Origin: an uncultured Clostridium sp.
Lineage (GTDB): Bacteria; Bacillota; Clostridia; TANB77; CAG-508
Assembly: GCA_930990555.1 (NCBI GenBank)
Contig: CAKNPW010000009.1
Location: 1-59,209, forward strand
Direction of reading: 5' to 3'
Length of the DNA stretch: 59,209 nt
Part shown: positions 42,231-50,927 of the stretch, in pieces
Numbering within the stretch: the first letter of the stretch is position 1
Layout: each line of letters starts with the position of its first letter
Notes under the pieces: model-generated
What the model was told of the DNA's origin: nothing
Seen by the model: only the letters and a program-made list of their open reading frames with translations
The model's database searches: none
Program-made: the position numbers and the translations under genes

Positions 42231-43541
42231 ATGATAAAAGAAAAAATATATTATATGTTAGAAATAGAAAATACTTCGCCTCTTTCTATTGGTGGAGGTA
42301 TAGATGATGTTACAGATAGTGATATTTTGAAAGACCCTGAAGGAAATCCATTTATTCCAGCGACTACTTTAGCAGGAGTAATGTTACAATATTTAAATAC
42401 GGAAGAGCAAAAAGTATTTGTTCCTAAAATTGCAATTAAAGCAAATAATAAAACAAAAGAGATTAACGTATTAAGTCCATTTTTTGTTTCTGATGCACAA
42501 ATAACGAAAAATACAGGTGTTAGTATTAGAGATGGAATTAAAGTAGATGAAAATAAAATCACTATTGATGGTAATAAATATAATGTTGAAATATTAGAAG
42601 CTGGTTCTGAATTTACATTTAGAATGGAATTAACTGTAAGAGACAATGATGATTCAGCTAAAATGAAACAAATTGTGCAAAAACTATTAGCCAATATAAA
42701 TGCTGGTAATATTTTAGTAGGTTCTAAAACAACAAGAGGTTTTGGAAAATTAAAAATAAAGCAAGTTTATGTAAAATGTTTTGATGCAAGTAATTTAACA
42801 GAATTAGTTAGTTTTAATAAATTTAATAAAGAACAATATGAAGAAGCTAAGATTACTTATACAGAAACAGATGATATATATGACACAATAGAAGTAAAAT
42901 TAAAACAATTAGGTGGAATTAATATTCGTTCATATAGTGCTAAAAAAGATGATGTAGATTATAGATCTATATGTTCTAATGGAGTGCCAGTTATACCAGG
43001 AACTTCGTGGAGTGGTTTAATTAGAAGACAAGTTAATTACTATAATAATGAAATTTGTAAACAAGGTTTTACCAAAGGAAATATAGATGATTGGTTTGGA
43101 TATGTTAAAGAAAGTAATGGAAGTTCTAAAGCATCATCTATTATTGTAGAAGAATCTGGAATAAGTAATTTTAAAACTTTTAGATTAACAAGAAATAAAA
43201 TAGATAGATTTTCTGGAGGAAGTGCAGAATCTGCATTATATAGTGAAGAAATTGTATTTAATGGAGATACGTATTTAACTATAAAAGTAAAAAAAGAATT
43301 AAATGGACAAGACAATAAATATATTATAGGGTTAATAGCTTTAGTTATAAAAGATATTGCTAATGGACTTGTAGCTATTGGTGGACAAACAGCAATTGGA
43401 AGAGGATTATTTGAAGTTACAGATATTATTAAAAATGGTACAGAAATTGCATATGATAATTCTCAAAAAACAGCTGATAAAACTAAAAGTTTAGATGATA
43501 TGATTGCTGAAATCTACAAAGTTGCGACAAGTAATAAATAA
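42231..43541 (+). CDS. double Csm3/Cas7 RAMP (Cas7-2x)
   Basis: 436 residues made of two Cas7 units. Unit 1 (1-185): LSIGGGIDDVTDSDIL, GVSIRDGIKVDENK and the glycine loop GSKTTRGFGKLKI. Unit 2 (210-415): GINIRSYSAKKDDVDYRS, FRLTRNKIDRFSGGSAESAL and GGQTAIGRGLFEV. The Asp in RDGIKVD and KIDRFSGG are candidate RNA-cleaving residues. A double Cas7 next to Csx10 and csx19 is the III-Dv layout. Starts 3 bases after the previous stop. Confidence 0.88.
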   Translation: MIKEKIYYMLEIENTSPLSIGGGIDDVTDSDILKDPEGNPFIPATTLAGVMLQYLNTEEQKVFVPKIAIKANNKTKEINVLSPFFVSDAQITKNTGVSIRDGIKVDENKITIDGNKYNVEILEAGSEFTFRMELTVRDNDDSAKMKQIVQKLLANINAGNILVGSKTTRGFGKLKIKQVYVKCFDASNLTELVSFNKFNKEQYEEAKITYTETDDIYDTIEVKLKQLGGINIRSYSAKKDDVDYRSICSNGVPVIPGTSWSGLIRRQVNYYNNEICKQGFTKGNIDDWFGYVKESNGSSKASSIIVEESGISNFKTFRLTRNKIDRFSGGSAESALYSEEIVFNGDTYLTIKVKKELNGQDNKYIIGLIALVIKDIANGLVAIGGQTAIGRGLFEVTDIIKNGTEIAYDNSQKTADKTKSLDDMIAEIYKVATSNK

Positions 43542-43553
43542 GGAGGGAAAGTT

Positions 43554-44042
43554 GTGGAAGCTAGGATTTTAAATATAATTAATGAACATAATATACAAAA
43601 AGCTTATGTTTTAGCATATTTTTATAACAAAGTATGTGTTGGTATATATGAAAATAATAAAATTATTTTTAATAAAGAAGTAGACTATAATTTATTAACT
43701 CAAATTAGAATTTTTAATAAAGATTTAGAAATTAGATTTGTTTTAAATGAGGAAACAAATGAATTTGATATATCTATAATAGATGACAATATTCCAAACC
43801 AAGGAATATTTGATGAAGCAATGTTTATTGCTGGAAATAAAATTGTAGGGAAAAATGATAAATTTACTACATTAAAGCAAACAGGTGGAGAAATACATAT
43901 TCCTTTTAAGGTAAATGAGAATGAAGCAAGTAACGGATTAAGATTAATAGTAAGAAATTATTTTAATACAGATAAAAATGATCAAGTAGTAATTGAAAAT
44001 TCTAGATTAGTAGATATTAGAATGAAAGAAGGTGAAAATTAA
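43554..44042 (+). CDS. csx19: Csx19 (type III-D specific subunit)
   Basis: 162 residues from GTG 43554 (AGGAGGG). KAYVLAYFYNKVCVGIYENN and LTQIRIFNKDLEIRFVLNEE correspond to the core of Csx19/TIGR03984-type proteins, in which LRLFGEDGELHLWR follows a short hairpin. Csx19 is found only in type III-D effector operons. The stop overlaps the next start. Confidence 0.8.
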   Translation: MEARILNIINEHNIQKAYVLAYFYNKVCVGIYENNKIIFNKEVDYNLLTQIRIFNKDLEIRFVLNEETNEFDISIIDDNIPNQGIFDEAMFIAGNKIVGKNDKFTTLKQTGGEIHIPFKVNENEASNGLRLIVRNYFNTDKNDQVVIENSRLVDIRMKEGEN

Positions 44043-46306
44043 TGCAAGATAATATGAATCAACCCAAAAGAAGTAATATAGATACTAGTGAAAATTATAT
44101 AAATCCATACAATTTTATATCTTTAGAAAAAACAGGATGTAAAAGAAAAAATAAATCAGAATATGATGGAGATTTAACTGGTTATATAGAATGTACTTTG
44201 ACTACAAAAACACCAATTATAATTCCAGATACTAGAGAAGAAATAATAAAAAAGGAAGAATTAAATAAGGGAGATTTTAAAAGCTATATTTTTAGTAGTT
44301 ATGATGAATTTATTCCTGGAACAAATATTATTTCACCAGTTATACCAGGAAGTGAAATAAGGGGAATGTTAAGAAGTGATTTTGAGACTTTTACAAATTC
44401 TTGTCTTTCTACAGTAAAAAAAGATAAAAGCTTCATTTCTAGAACTAAAGATGCGAAAACACCTGGAGTTTTGAAAAAGGATGAAAATGGTAATTGGAAA
44501 TTATATGAAGCAACAAGATATCAACTTCATACAACTCGTAAAGTAAAAGGTCTTCCAGAAGTAAGAAAAGCTCAAGCTAACGAAGATGCAATATATATGG
44601 TAAATAATAAAAATAGAATAAAATATGAAGATAATAAAAGTGTATTACCAAAAGAAATAACAAATGATTTAAAAACAGGTGATACAGTACATTTTAAAAC
44701 TAGAAGGGTAATAGATAGAATACCAGATAGGAAAGATCCAACAAATCGTGAAAAAGATAAAATAATAGAAAGAGATATAGCAAATGAATTAATTGGTGAA
44801 GGTGGAAAAACTGGAATACTATTTATTGGAGAACTTGGAGTAAAGAAATCTGGTGCTACTATTCACGATAGTATATTTGTTATAAAAAAAGATAATGAAG
44901 GAAATGAAAAGGAAGTTCATGCAAAAGATTTAAATACTAGTGTAAAAAAATTAATAGAAATATTTGAAATGTACAATGATACAGCATTTAATAAAGTAAA
45001 AGATAAAGATATAACTTGGTATGATGGGTATGATATTGATAATGCAAAAGAATTACCAGTATGGTATAGTAGTAAATTAGATAAAAAGGGTAGAACATAT
45101 CTTTCTTTAGCACAAGTAGGTAAAGAAGCATATCATAGAACTTTAAATGAACTTTTAAATGTTACTGGTAAAGCAGAAGAATCTTATATGCCTTGTATAG
45201 ATGCTACTAAACCATGTCCAACTTGTGGAATATTTGGTTTTGTTAATGATGACGAAAAAACAGATGTTAAAATAGAAAAGAAGGCAGTATCTAGTAAAAT
45301 TAGAGTAGCTGATGCAACATATATTGGAACAGAAAATCCATATGCAAAGCCTAAAATAATAAAAGAACTTGCATCTCCACATATTTCTAATACATTATTT
45401 TATTCATTGTATTTAACGAATGAAGATTTATTAAATATGAAAGACAATGTGGACTGGAATTATGATTTTGAGTTTAATAATGATGGATCACATGTAATAA
45501 AAAATATTACAATAAGGGGAAGAAAAGCATACTGGCATCATATACCAGATGAAAATAGTTTTACTGAAGAGAAAACACAAAGAAACTGCGAAATTACTCC
45601 TGTAAAATCTAATTGTGATTTTAAGTTTAAAATTTATTTTGAAAATATGAATGAAGAATATTTAAAGAAATTGATAGCTGTTATTAATTTGGACTATGTA
45701 CCTAATAATAATGTTACATTTGAAGGAAAGCCTTATTATGAGTTATGTCATAAGATTGGAAAAGCAAAACCACTAGGATATGGAAGCGTAAAAATAAAAG
45801 TTGATAATGTAAAAATTAGGAATTTAAGCTTTGATAATAATACTGTTACATATAATATAGAAAATTATGATAAGTTAGATAGAATTGATTTGAATAATCA
45901 ATTTGATATGCAATCAACTTCAATGCAAGAAGCTATTAGAATTTATAATTTTAATTATTTAAAAGCCAATTATTCAGATTCTAAAATCACTTATCCTTTA
46001 GCATCTTCTAATGATAATGGTAAGATTACAGTTGGTAGTCATTTCTGGTTTGTAGACAATAAGAGTACTAGTATGAAGAAGCCATATGTATTAATGGTAT
46101 TACCTCAAATTTTAGAAGGTAGTGAGAGATTACTTGGAATTAATGGTCTAAATGAAAAAGAGAAAAAAGTAATAATGAGAAATGGTAATAAAGTAATTAT
46201 AGATGGTTTGAAATTACCTAAATATCAGACTTTTAAGGAAAAGAAAAACAATAGACCTAATAATAAACCATTTAAAAATTTTAATAATAAGAATTTTAGA
46301 AGATAA
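44042..46306 (+). CDS. large RAMP with insertion (Cas7-insertion, TIGR03986-like)
   Basis: 754 residues. NPYNFISLEKTG and VIPGSEIRGMLRSDFETF are the start of a type III-D RAMP. A zinc motif CPTCGIFG occurs near residue 396, and the late glycine loop KAKPLGYGSVKIK ends the RAMP core at about residue 585. A long insertion between these parts and a lysine/asparagine-rich tail (KKNNRPNNKPFKNFNNK) make it twice the normal Cas7 size. It would be the last Cas7 of the filament. Followed by two terminators. Confidence 0.85.
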   Translation: MQDNMNQPKRSNIDTSENYINPYNFISLEKTGCKRKNKSEYDGDLTGYIECTLTTKTPIIIPDTREEIIKKEELNKGDFKSYIFSSYDEFIPGTNIISPVIPGSEIRGMLRSDFETFTNSCLSTVKKDKSFISRTKDAKTPGVLKKDENGNWKLYEATRYQLHTTRKVKGLPEVRKAQANEDAIYMVNNKNRIKYEDNKSVLPKEITNDLKTGDTVHFKTRRVIDRIPDRKDPTNREKDKIIERDIANELIGEGGKTGILFIGELGVKKSGATIHDSIFVIKKDNEGNEKEVHAKDLNTSVKKLIEIFEMYNDTAFNKVKDKDITWYDGYDIDNAKELPVWYSSKLDKKGRTYLSLAQVGKEAYHRTLNELLNVTGKAEESYMPCIDATKPCPTCGIFGFVNDDEKTDVKIEKKAVSSKIRVADATYIGTENPYAKPKIIKELASPHISNTLFYSLYLTNEDLLNMKDNVDWNYDFEFNNDGSHVIKNITIRGRKAYWHHIPDENSFTEEKTQRNCEITPVKSNCDFKFKIYFENMNEEYLKKLIAVINLDYVPNNNVTFEGKPYYELCHKIGKAKPLGYGSVKIKVDNVKIRNLSFDNNTVTYNIENYDKLDRIDLNNQFDMQSTSMQEAIRIYNFNYLKANYSDSKITYPLASSNDNGKITVGSHFWFVDNKSTSMKKPYVLMVLPQILEGSERLLGINGLNEKEKKVIMRNGNKVIIDGLKLPKYQTFKEKKNNRPNNKPFKNFNNKNFRR

Positions 46307-46336
46307 AATTTTAATTAAGTAAATATAATAAAAAAT

Positions 46337-46378
46337 AACTGTGGTAAGGAATATGAATTTTATCACAGTTGTTTTTTG
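46337..46378. terminator. bidirectional terminator between effector operon and array 1
   Basis: AACTGTGGTAA/TTATCACAGTT, T-rich on both sides. It can end the plus-strand effector operon and the minus-strand array transcript. Confidence 0.7.
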
Positions 46379-46416
46379 TTTACTTAAATTTATTATGAAG
46401 TTAAATGAAATTAATA

Positions 46417-46457
46417 TAAAACCACACTAAAACATTTGTACTTTTAGTGTGGTTTTA
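46417..46457. terminator. second bidirectional hairpin (array 1 trailer side)
   Basis: A perfect 16-bp stem, TAAAACCACACTAAAA/TTTTAGTGTGGTTTTA, 9-nt loop, 18 bases from the last repeat of the array in crRNA direction. Confidence 0.7.
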
Positions 46458-46474
46458 TAAATTTTGCTATTGCT

Positions 46475-46967
46475 TATTTTAATCTCTAATGAGTAATGTA
46501 AAACGTACTTGTAGCTCCATTTGCTGCTATAGGAATAATGTTTATAGTTTCAAACCTCTAATGAGTAATGTAAAACAAAAATATGAAAGAAATTATTATT
46601 AACAACAAAAACCTGTTTCAAACCTCTAATGAGTAATGTAAAACTAGAGTAGCTTTATTAATGCTGTTCATTATGTGGAGTTTCAAACCTCTAATGAGTA
46701 ATGTAAAACAATATAATTAATAAAATAAAAACACATTGGATCGCGTTTCAAACCTCTAATGAGTAATGTAAAACTCCATCTAGACATGAATCAAACGGTA
46801 TAGGTTTTGTTTCAAACCTCTAATGAGTAATGTAAAACTTAATAAGGAAAGGGAGGATTTACGATGAGTAGATGTTTCAAACCTCTAATGAGTAATGTAA
46901 AACAAAAAAGAGAAAGGTGATTTAAAATGAAAAAAAAGTTTCAAACCTCTAATGAGTAATGTAAAAC
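46475..46967 (-). CRISPR. CRISPR array 1, 8 repeats, 7 spacers
   Basis: Repeats of 30 nt start at 46475, 46547, 46615, 46680, 46745, 46809, 46874 and 46938; spacers are 42, 38, 35, 35, 34, 35 and 34 nt. In crRNA sense (minus strand) the repeat begins GTTTTACATTACTC and ends GGTTTGAAAC, giving an 8-nt tag TTTGAAAC. The leftmost repeat has lost the tag end, as expected for the trailer, and the conserved leader is on the right, so transcription runs right to left. Spacer contents are treated in the findings. Confidence 0.97.
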
Positions 46968-47244
46968 TACATAAATATGTAATATGTATATCATTAAAAA
47001 ATAAAAAAATCAATAAAAAAAACGAAAAAATCTAAAAAAGTACGTCGAACTAAAAAAATAAAATTGACAGAATATGCTAAAAATAAGTATTTTTAATAAA
47101 ATAGAAAAATTAAGGGTAGATCGACGTACTTTTTATGATAAAATATAGTAAAAAAACAGAATTTTGATGCTAAAAAATCAATACAATCTTAGAGCATCAA
47201 TGAATAGAAATCGACGTACTTTTTACAATAAGAGGTGAATTTTT
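46968..47244 (-). promoter_or_regulatory. leader of array 1 and RT-cas1 upstream region, with three AAAAAGTACGTCGA sites
   Basis: 53 bases next to the first repeat are identical to the leader of array 2. The 14-mer AAAAAGTACGTCGA occurs at 47035-47048 and, inverted, at 47121-47134 and 47211-47224, the last just before the RT-cas1 ribosome site (AGAGGTGA). TTGACA at 47064-47069 may be a -35 for RT-cas1, but no good -10 follows. The sites look like operators or integration-host-type anchors. Confidence 0.7.
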
Positions 47245-49131
47245 ATGATAACAATTAATGAAATTTTAGGAAAGAAAAATGTAAAATTTGTAATGGATGA
47301 TTTGTATAAAAAAAGTTATAATAAAAAACTCTATCTTGAATTTCAGAAATACTATGAAAATAATAAAGAATTATTAAAACAACAAATCATAAAAAATGAG
47401 TATGAACCAGAAGAGATATCTTTAAAAGAAATAATCAATTATAAGGGAAAAAGGAGATTAGTTTCTTTAATGAGTATAAAGGATAAATTCATATCTAAGT
47501 TAATCTTAAGAGTATTAGAAAAATATATCACTCCTTGTTTTTCTAAAAATTCATTTGCATATCAAAAAGGAAAAGGTACAACAAAGGCAATTATTAAAAT
47601 TAAACAATATGTTGAAAATGGAAGCTTATTAGTAGGTAAAATAGATATTAAAGATTATTTTGATAGTATAAATCATGAAAAATTATTAGGTATTTTAAAA
47701 GATTTTAAAATAGAAAATAATATAATTGAATTGATTAACAAATTTATAAAATGTAGGGTAAATTATGATTTTTCTACATATACAAAAACAAATGGAATAA
47801 TTCAAGGAAATCCATTAAGTAGTATATTAAGTAATATGTATTTAGATAGACTTGACAAAGAACTAGACGCTCTTAATATAAAATTTATTAGATATTGTGA
47901 TGATATAAATGTTTTTGGAAAAAATAAACAAGAAGTTAATAATAATTTAAGATTAATAGAAAAGAAATTGAATAATGAATATTCTTTGAGAATAAATAAA
48001 GAGAAGTCAGAGATTATTAACGTTTTTAATACAAAATTCCTAGGATATAGATTAATAAAAAACAAAAGTGGAATTGAGATAATAAGAACTTCTAAAAAAA
48101 TGCAATATACAAATAGATGGAGAACAAGTACATTAGAAAAAATTAATAATGAGTTTCATATAGTTAACGAAGGTATATTAAGTCAAAGTGAATATACAAT
48201 TTTATTCGAAAATAAAAATAAAAAAGTTTTTATCCCAATTGAAGCTTCTAAAATAATCAATATTTATTCAAATGTTATAATTAACTCAAATTTTTTTTAT
48301 TTAATAAATAATAAAAATATAATTGTTAATTTTTTTGATAAACATAATCGATATATTGGAAAATTTATACCGAATAATACAAGAAAATCTAGCTTACTTT
48401 TATTAAAACAAGTGGCGATATATAATAATCCAAATACAAGACTTAATATGGCAAAATGTATTTTAAAATCAGAAATATATAATCAAAAATCTAATTTAAA
48501 ATATTATAATAGAAGATATAATTGTCATATTGAAAAAAAGATTAAAATGATTGAAGATTTAGAAAATGAAATAGCAGAAATACAAGAAAACGAAAAATTG
48601 CTATTACTTGAAGCAAGGATTAAGGGAATTTATTATTCATGTTTTAATGATATTTTGCAAAATTCAGAATTTAAATTTATTAAAAGATCAAAAAGGCCTC
48701 CACAAGATCCTATAAATGCGCTTATTAGTTTTGGCAATACCTTGTTATATAATTACATTGCAAAAGAGATATATAAAACTAAATTAGATATTCGAATAGC
48801 TTATTTACATTCTAGTAATAATAGATATGAAAGTTTAAACTTGGATTTAGCAGATATATTTAAACCTATTATAGTTGATAAAATTATTTTTACTTTGATA
48901 AATAAAAAAATAATAAATTCTAAATTTCATTTTGAAAAAATAAATTATGGAGTGTATTTAAATACAGAAGGCAGAAATATTGTTGTTAATGAATTTTATA
49001 AAAAAATTAGAGATATAACTACAATAGGAAAAAATAAAATGAGTTATGAAAAAATTATAAGAAAGGAAATTTACAAGCTCATTAATTCAATTAATAATGA
49101 CGAAAGATTTAGAGCTTTTAAATATTATTAA
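47245..49131 (+). CDS. cas1: reverse transcriptase-Cas1 fusion
   Basis: 628 residues. The N-terminal half is a reverse transcriptase: FAYQKGKGTTKAI, VGKIDIKDYFD (Asp134), QGNPLSSILSNMYLD and the active-site box YCDD at 217-220 (common form YADD), then FLGYRL. The C-terminal half is Cas1: IEASKIINIYSNVIINSN, LEARIKGIYYS with Glu456, LHSSNNRYESLNLDLADIFKP with His522 and Asp534/537. No Cas6 domain is fused. Such enzymes with Cas2 can integrate spacers derived from RNA. Separate promoter region from the effector genes. Confidence 0.95.
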   Translation: MITINEILGKKNVKFVMDDLYKKSYNKKLYLEFQKYYENNKELLKQQIIKNEYEPEEISLKEIINYKGKRRLVSLMSIKDKFISKLILRVLEKYITPCFSKNSFAYQKGKGTTKAIIKIKQYVENGSLLVGKIDIKDYFDSINHEKLLGILKDFKIENNIIELINKFIKCRVNYDFSTYTKTNGIIQGNPLSSILSNMYLDRLDKELDALNIKFIRYCDDINVFGKNKQEVNNNLRLIEKKLNNEYSLRINKEKSEIINVFNTKFLGYRLIKNKSGIEIIRTSKKMQYTNRWRTSTLEKINNEFHIVNEGILSQSEYTILFENKNKKVFIPIEASKIINIYSNVIINSNFFYLINNKNIIVNFFDKHNRYIGKFIPNNTRKSSLLLLKQVAIYNNPNTRLNMAKCILKSEIYNQKSNLKYYNRRYNCHIEKKIKMIEDLENEIAEIQENEKLLLLEARIKGIYYSCFNDILQNSEFKFIKRSKRPPQDPINALISFGNTLLYNYIAKEIYKTKLDIRIAYLHSSNNRYESLNLDLADIFKPIIVDKIIFTLINKKIINSKFHFEKINYGVYLNTEGRNIVVNEFYKKIRDITTIGKNKMSYEKIIRKEIYKLINSINNDERFRAFKYY

Positions 49132-49136
49132 AAAAT

Positions 49137-49397
49137 ATGAATGTTATTTTAGTATATGATGTTAGCCATAAAAGAGTAAATAAAATAATGAAGATATGTA
49201 GAAAATATTTAATTAGAGTTCAAAATTCTGTTTTTGAAGGTACTATAACTGAAAGCAAATTAAAAAAATTAAAAGATGAAATTAAAAGAAATATAGACTG
49301 TAGACAAGATAAAATTTGTATTTATATATTAGGTTCTTTAAAATATATAAAGAAAGAAGAAATAGGATGTATTAATGAGCAAGATAATTTTATTTGA
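49137..49397 (+). CDS. cas2: Cas2
   Basis: 86 residues. VILVYDVSHKRVNKIMKICRK has the Cas2 ferredoxin-like first strand with conserved Asp (VYDV), and QNSVFEGTITESKLKKLKDEI is the second. It starts 5 bases after the RT-cas1 stop without an evident ribosome site, so it is translated by coupling. With RT-Cas1 it makes up the whole adaptation module. Confidence 0.93.
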   Translation: MNVILVYDVSHKRVNKIMKICRKYLIRVQNSVFEGTITESKLKKLKDEIKRNIDCRQDKICIYILGSLKYIKKEEIGCINEQDNFI

Positions 49398-49502
49398 GAT
49401 TTAAATGATTAAGTTAATATAAAAAAATTTGATTATAGATAATGTAAATGCGTAATTAATGATTTCAATTATGAATTAATTTTATCTGGTAAGCTATGAT
49501 TG

Positions 49503-49689
49503 AGTAAATATAATAAAAAATAACTGTGGTAAGGAATATGAATTTTATCACAGTTGTTTTTTGTTTACTTAAATTTATTATGAAGTTAAATGAAATTAAT
49601 ATAAAACCACACTAAAACATTGGTACTTTTAGTGTGGTTTTATAAATTTTGCTATTGCTTATTTTAACCTCTAATGAGTAATGTAAAAC
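49503..49689. repeat. 187-bp direct repeat of the array-1 trailer
   Basis: Matches 46318-46504 at a constant offset of 3,185 bases with only two mismatches found by eye, including both bidirectional hairpins and the degenerate terminal repeat. The leader side is also duplicated: 46938-47020 and 49731-49813 are identical over 83 bp. Confidence 0.92.
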
Positions 49690-49760
49690 AAACAAGAAAA
49701 AAACTATTAAAATTAAGTGGGAAAATATTAGTTTCAAACCTCTAATGAGTAATGTAAAAC
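49660..49760 (-). CRISPR. CRISPR array 2, 2 repeats, 1 spacer
   Basis: Repeats at 49660-49689 (degenerate, tag end lost) and 49731-49760 (perfect) around one 41-nt spacer. Same repeat, trailer and leader as array 1 and the same minus-strand direction. It lies directly downstream of cas6 on that strand. Confidence 0.9.
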
Positions 49761-49925
49761 TACATAAATATGTAATATGTATATCATTAAAAAATAAAAA
49801 AATCAATAAAAAAGACAAAAATATAAAAAGCACGTCAATCTCTAAATATAAAATCCATAAAATAAGATAAATATATCAAAATCTTAGGAAAACAAATTAT
49901 AGATTAACGCACTCTTTAGTTTAAT
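49761..49925 (-). promoter_or_regulatory. leader of array 2 with inverted motif pair
   Basis: The first 53 bases equal those of leader 1. AAAAAGCACGTCAATCT at 49825-49841 and its inverted relative AGATTAACGCACTCTTT at 49901-49917 occupy positions like the sites in leader 1 (64 versus 67 bases from the repeat). Confidence 0.65.
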
Positions 49926-50660
49926 TTATTCATCAATAATATTTAAAAGTCCAAAACCTTGAGAATTTCTAGAACCTAAACCGACATTATAAATAAAAGT
50001 TAAATATTCGGGTTCACTATCTATATAAAACTTACCATTCCAAGCATTAATATAAATACCTTTAAACTTTGTAACACATTTATCTCTATAAGAAACATCA
50101 GCTACAACAATATCTAAATCAGCATTAGGAGTATTATTATAATAAGTTTGATATTTCTTGTAAAAATTATTATTTATATAAGTTATAAAATCATTATCCA
50201 TAGGGGATAAATAGCAAGTAGTTTTATCATCTGTCTTTTTAATAGATACAATAGGAGATAAAGTTTGTACATAAATACTATTAGTAGTTATTACTTTATC
50301 TTCGATTTTTAAATCTGGTTTAATAATTCTATCTTTAAAGCGTATACCATTTTTTAAGAGCCCTTCGTAAACAAGATGAATAAAATAGGAATCAACACTT
50401 CTAACCTCAAAAAACATTCTATCGGTAAAATATATTTGCTTATTTTGTATATAATATTTGCCAATAATTTTACTAAAAGAAAATAATTTAAATTTATTAT
50501 TTAACTCACTTGAATTTGTTCTTCCGTTATCATGTAACTTTTGTGTAAAAGACTTATTAGAAGAACTAGCCGCTGTATAAATAATTCCTTGTAATATGTG
50601 ATTATAATTAATTGGTAAAACAAGTGGTTCGTCTAAATTTATAAATACTTTTAATTGCAT
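49926..50660 (-). CDS. cas6: Cas6 CRISPR endoribonuclease
   Basis: 244 residues on the minus strand. Two ferredoxin-like units; the C-terminal glycine-rich loop GLGSRNSQGFGLLNI is the Cas6 hallmark. It cuts pre-crRNA within the repeat. AGAAAGGAAC ribosome site. The stop codon is next to the leader of array 2, so cas6 and array 2 may share a transcript. The only minus-strand gene of the window; it could serve both arrays. Confidence 0.9.
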   Translation of the reverse strand: MQLKVFINLDEPLVLPINYNHILQGIIYTAASSSNKSFTQKLHDNGRTNSSELNNKFKLFSFSKIIGKYYIQNKQIYFTDRMFFEVRSVDSYFIHLVYEGLLKNGIRFKDRIIKPDLKIEDKVITTNSIYVQTLSPIVSIKKTDDKTTCYLSPMDNDFITYINNNFYKKYQTYYNNTPNADLDIVVADVSYRDKCVTKFKGIYINAWNGKFYIDSEPEYLTFIYNVGLGSRNSQGFGLLNIIDE

Positions 50661-50783
50661 AAAAATGTTCCTTTCTATGTAAAATACATTTAAAGATATA
50701 TATCATCAAAATACAAAAAAATCAACTAATATACAATGATAAGGGCATAAAGAAAATTAAATGTGATTTTTCTGTGTGTTATA

Positions 50784-50903
50784 TTGACAATTTACAATGT
50801 AAAAAAATAAAATATAGGTGAAAAATTGTTACTGCAAAAGAAAAAAATAAAATAACTTAATAATAATAGATCTTAAAAGCAGTAGCTAATGATACTGTTT
50901 TTT
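50784..50903 (+). promoter_or_regulatory. promoter and possible attenuator of the V-ATPase operon
   Basis: TTGACA at 50784-50789, 18-bp spacer, TAAAAT at 50808-50813. Downstream, GCAGTA (50879-50884) can pair either with TACTGC (50830-50835) or with TACTGT (50893-50898), the latter followed by seven Ts as in a terminator. The first ATG is at 50928. The switch is suggested by pairing only. Confidence 0.4.
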
Positions 50904-50927
50904 TATTATAAATGGATGGTGAGTTTA

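Noticed and set aside
46475..46967. CRISPR array transcribed on the plus strand together with the cas effector genes
   Set aside because: Repeat ends in GAAAC on the minus strand, the degenerate repeat is on the left and the conserved leader on the right; two hairpins separate it from the operon.
47245..49131. RT gene as a group II intron or retron
   Set aside because: No intron ends or msr-msd-like region, and the C-terminal half is a full Cas1 domain followed by cas2.
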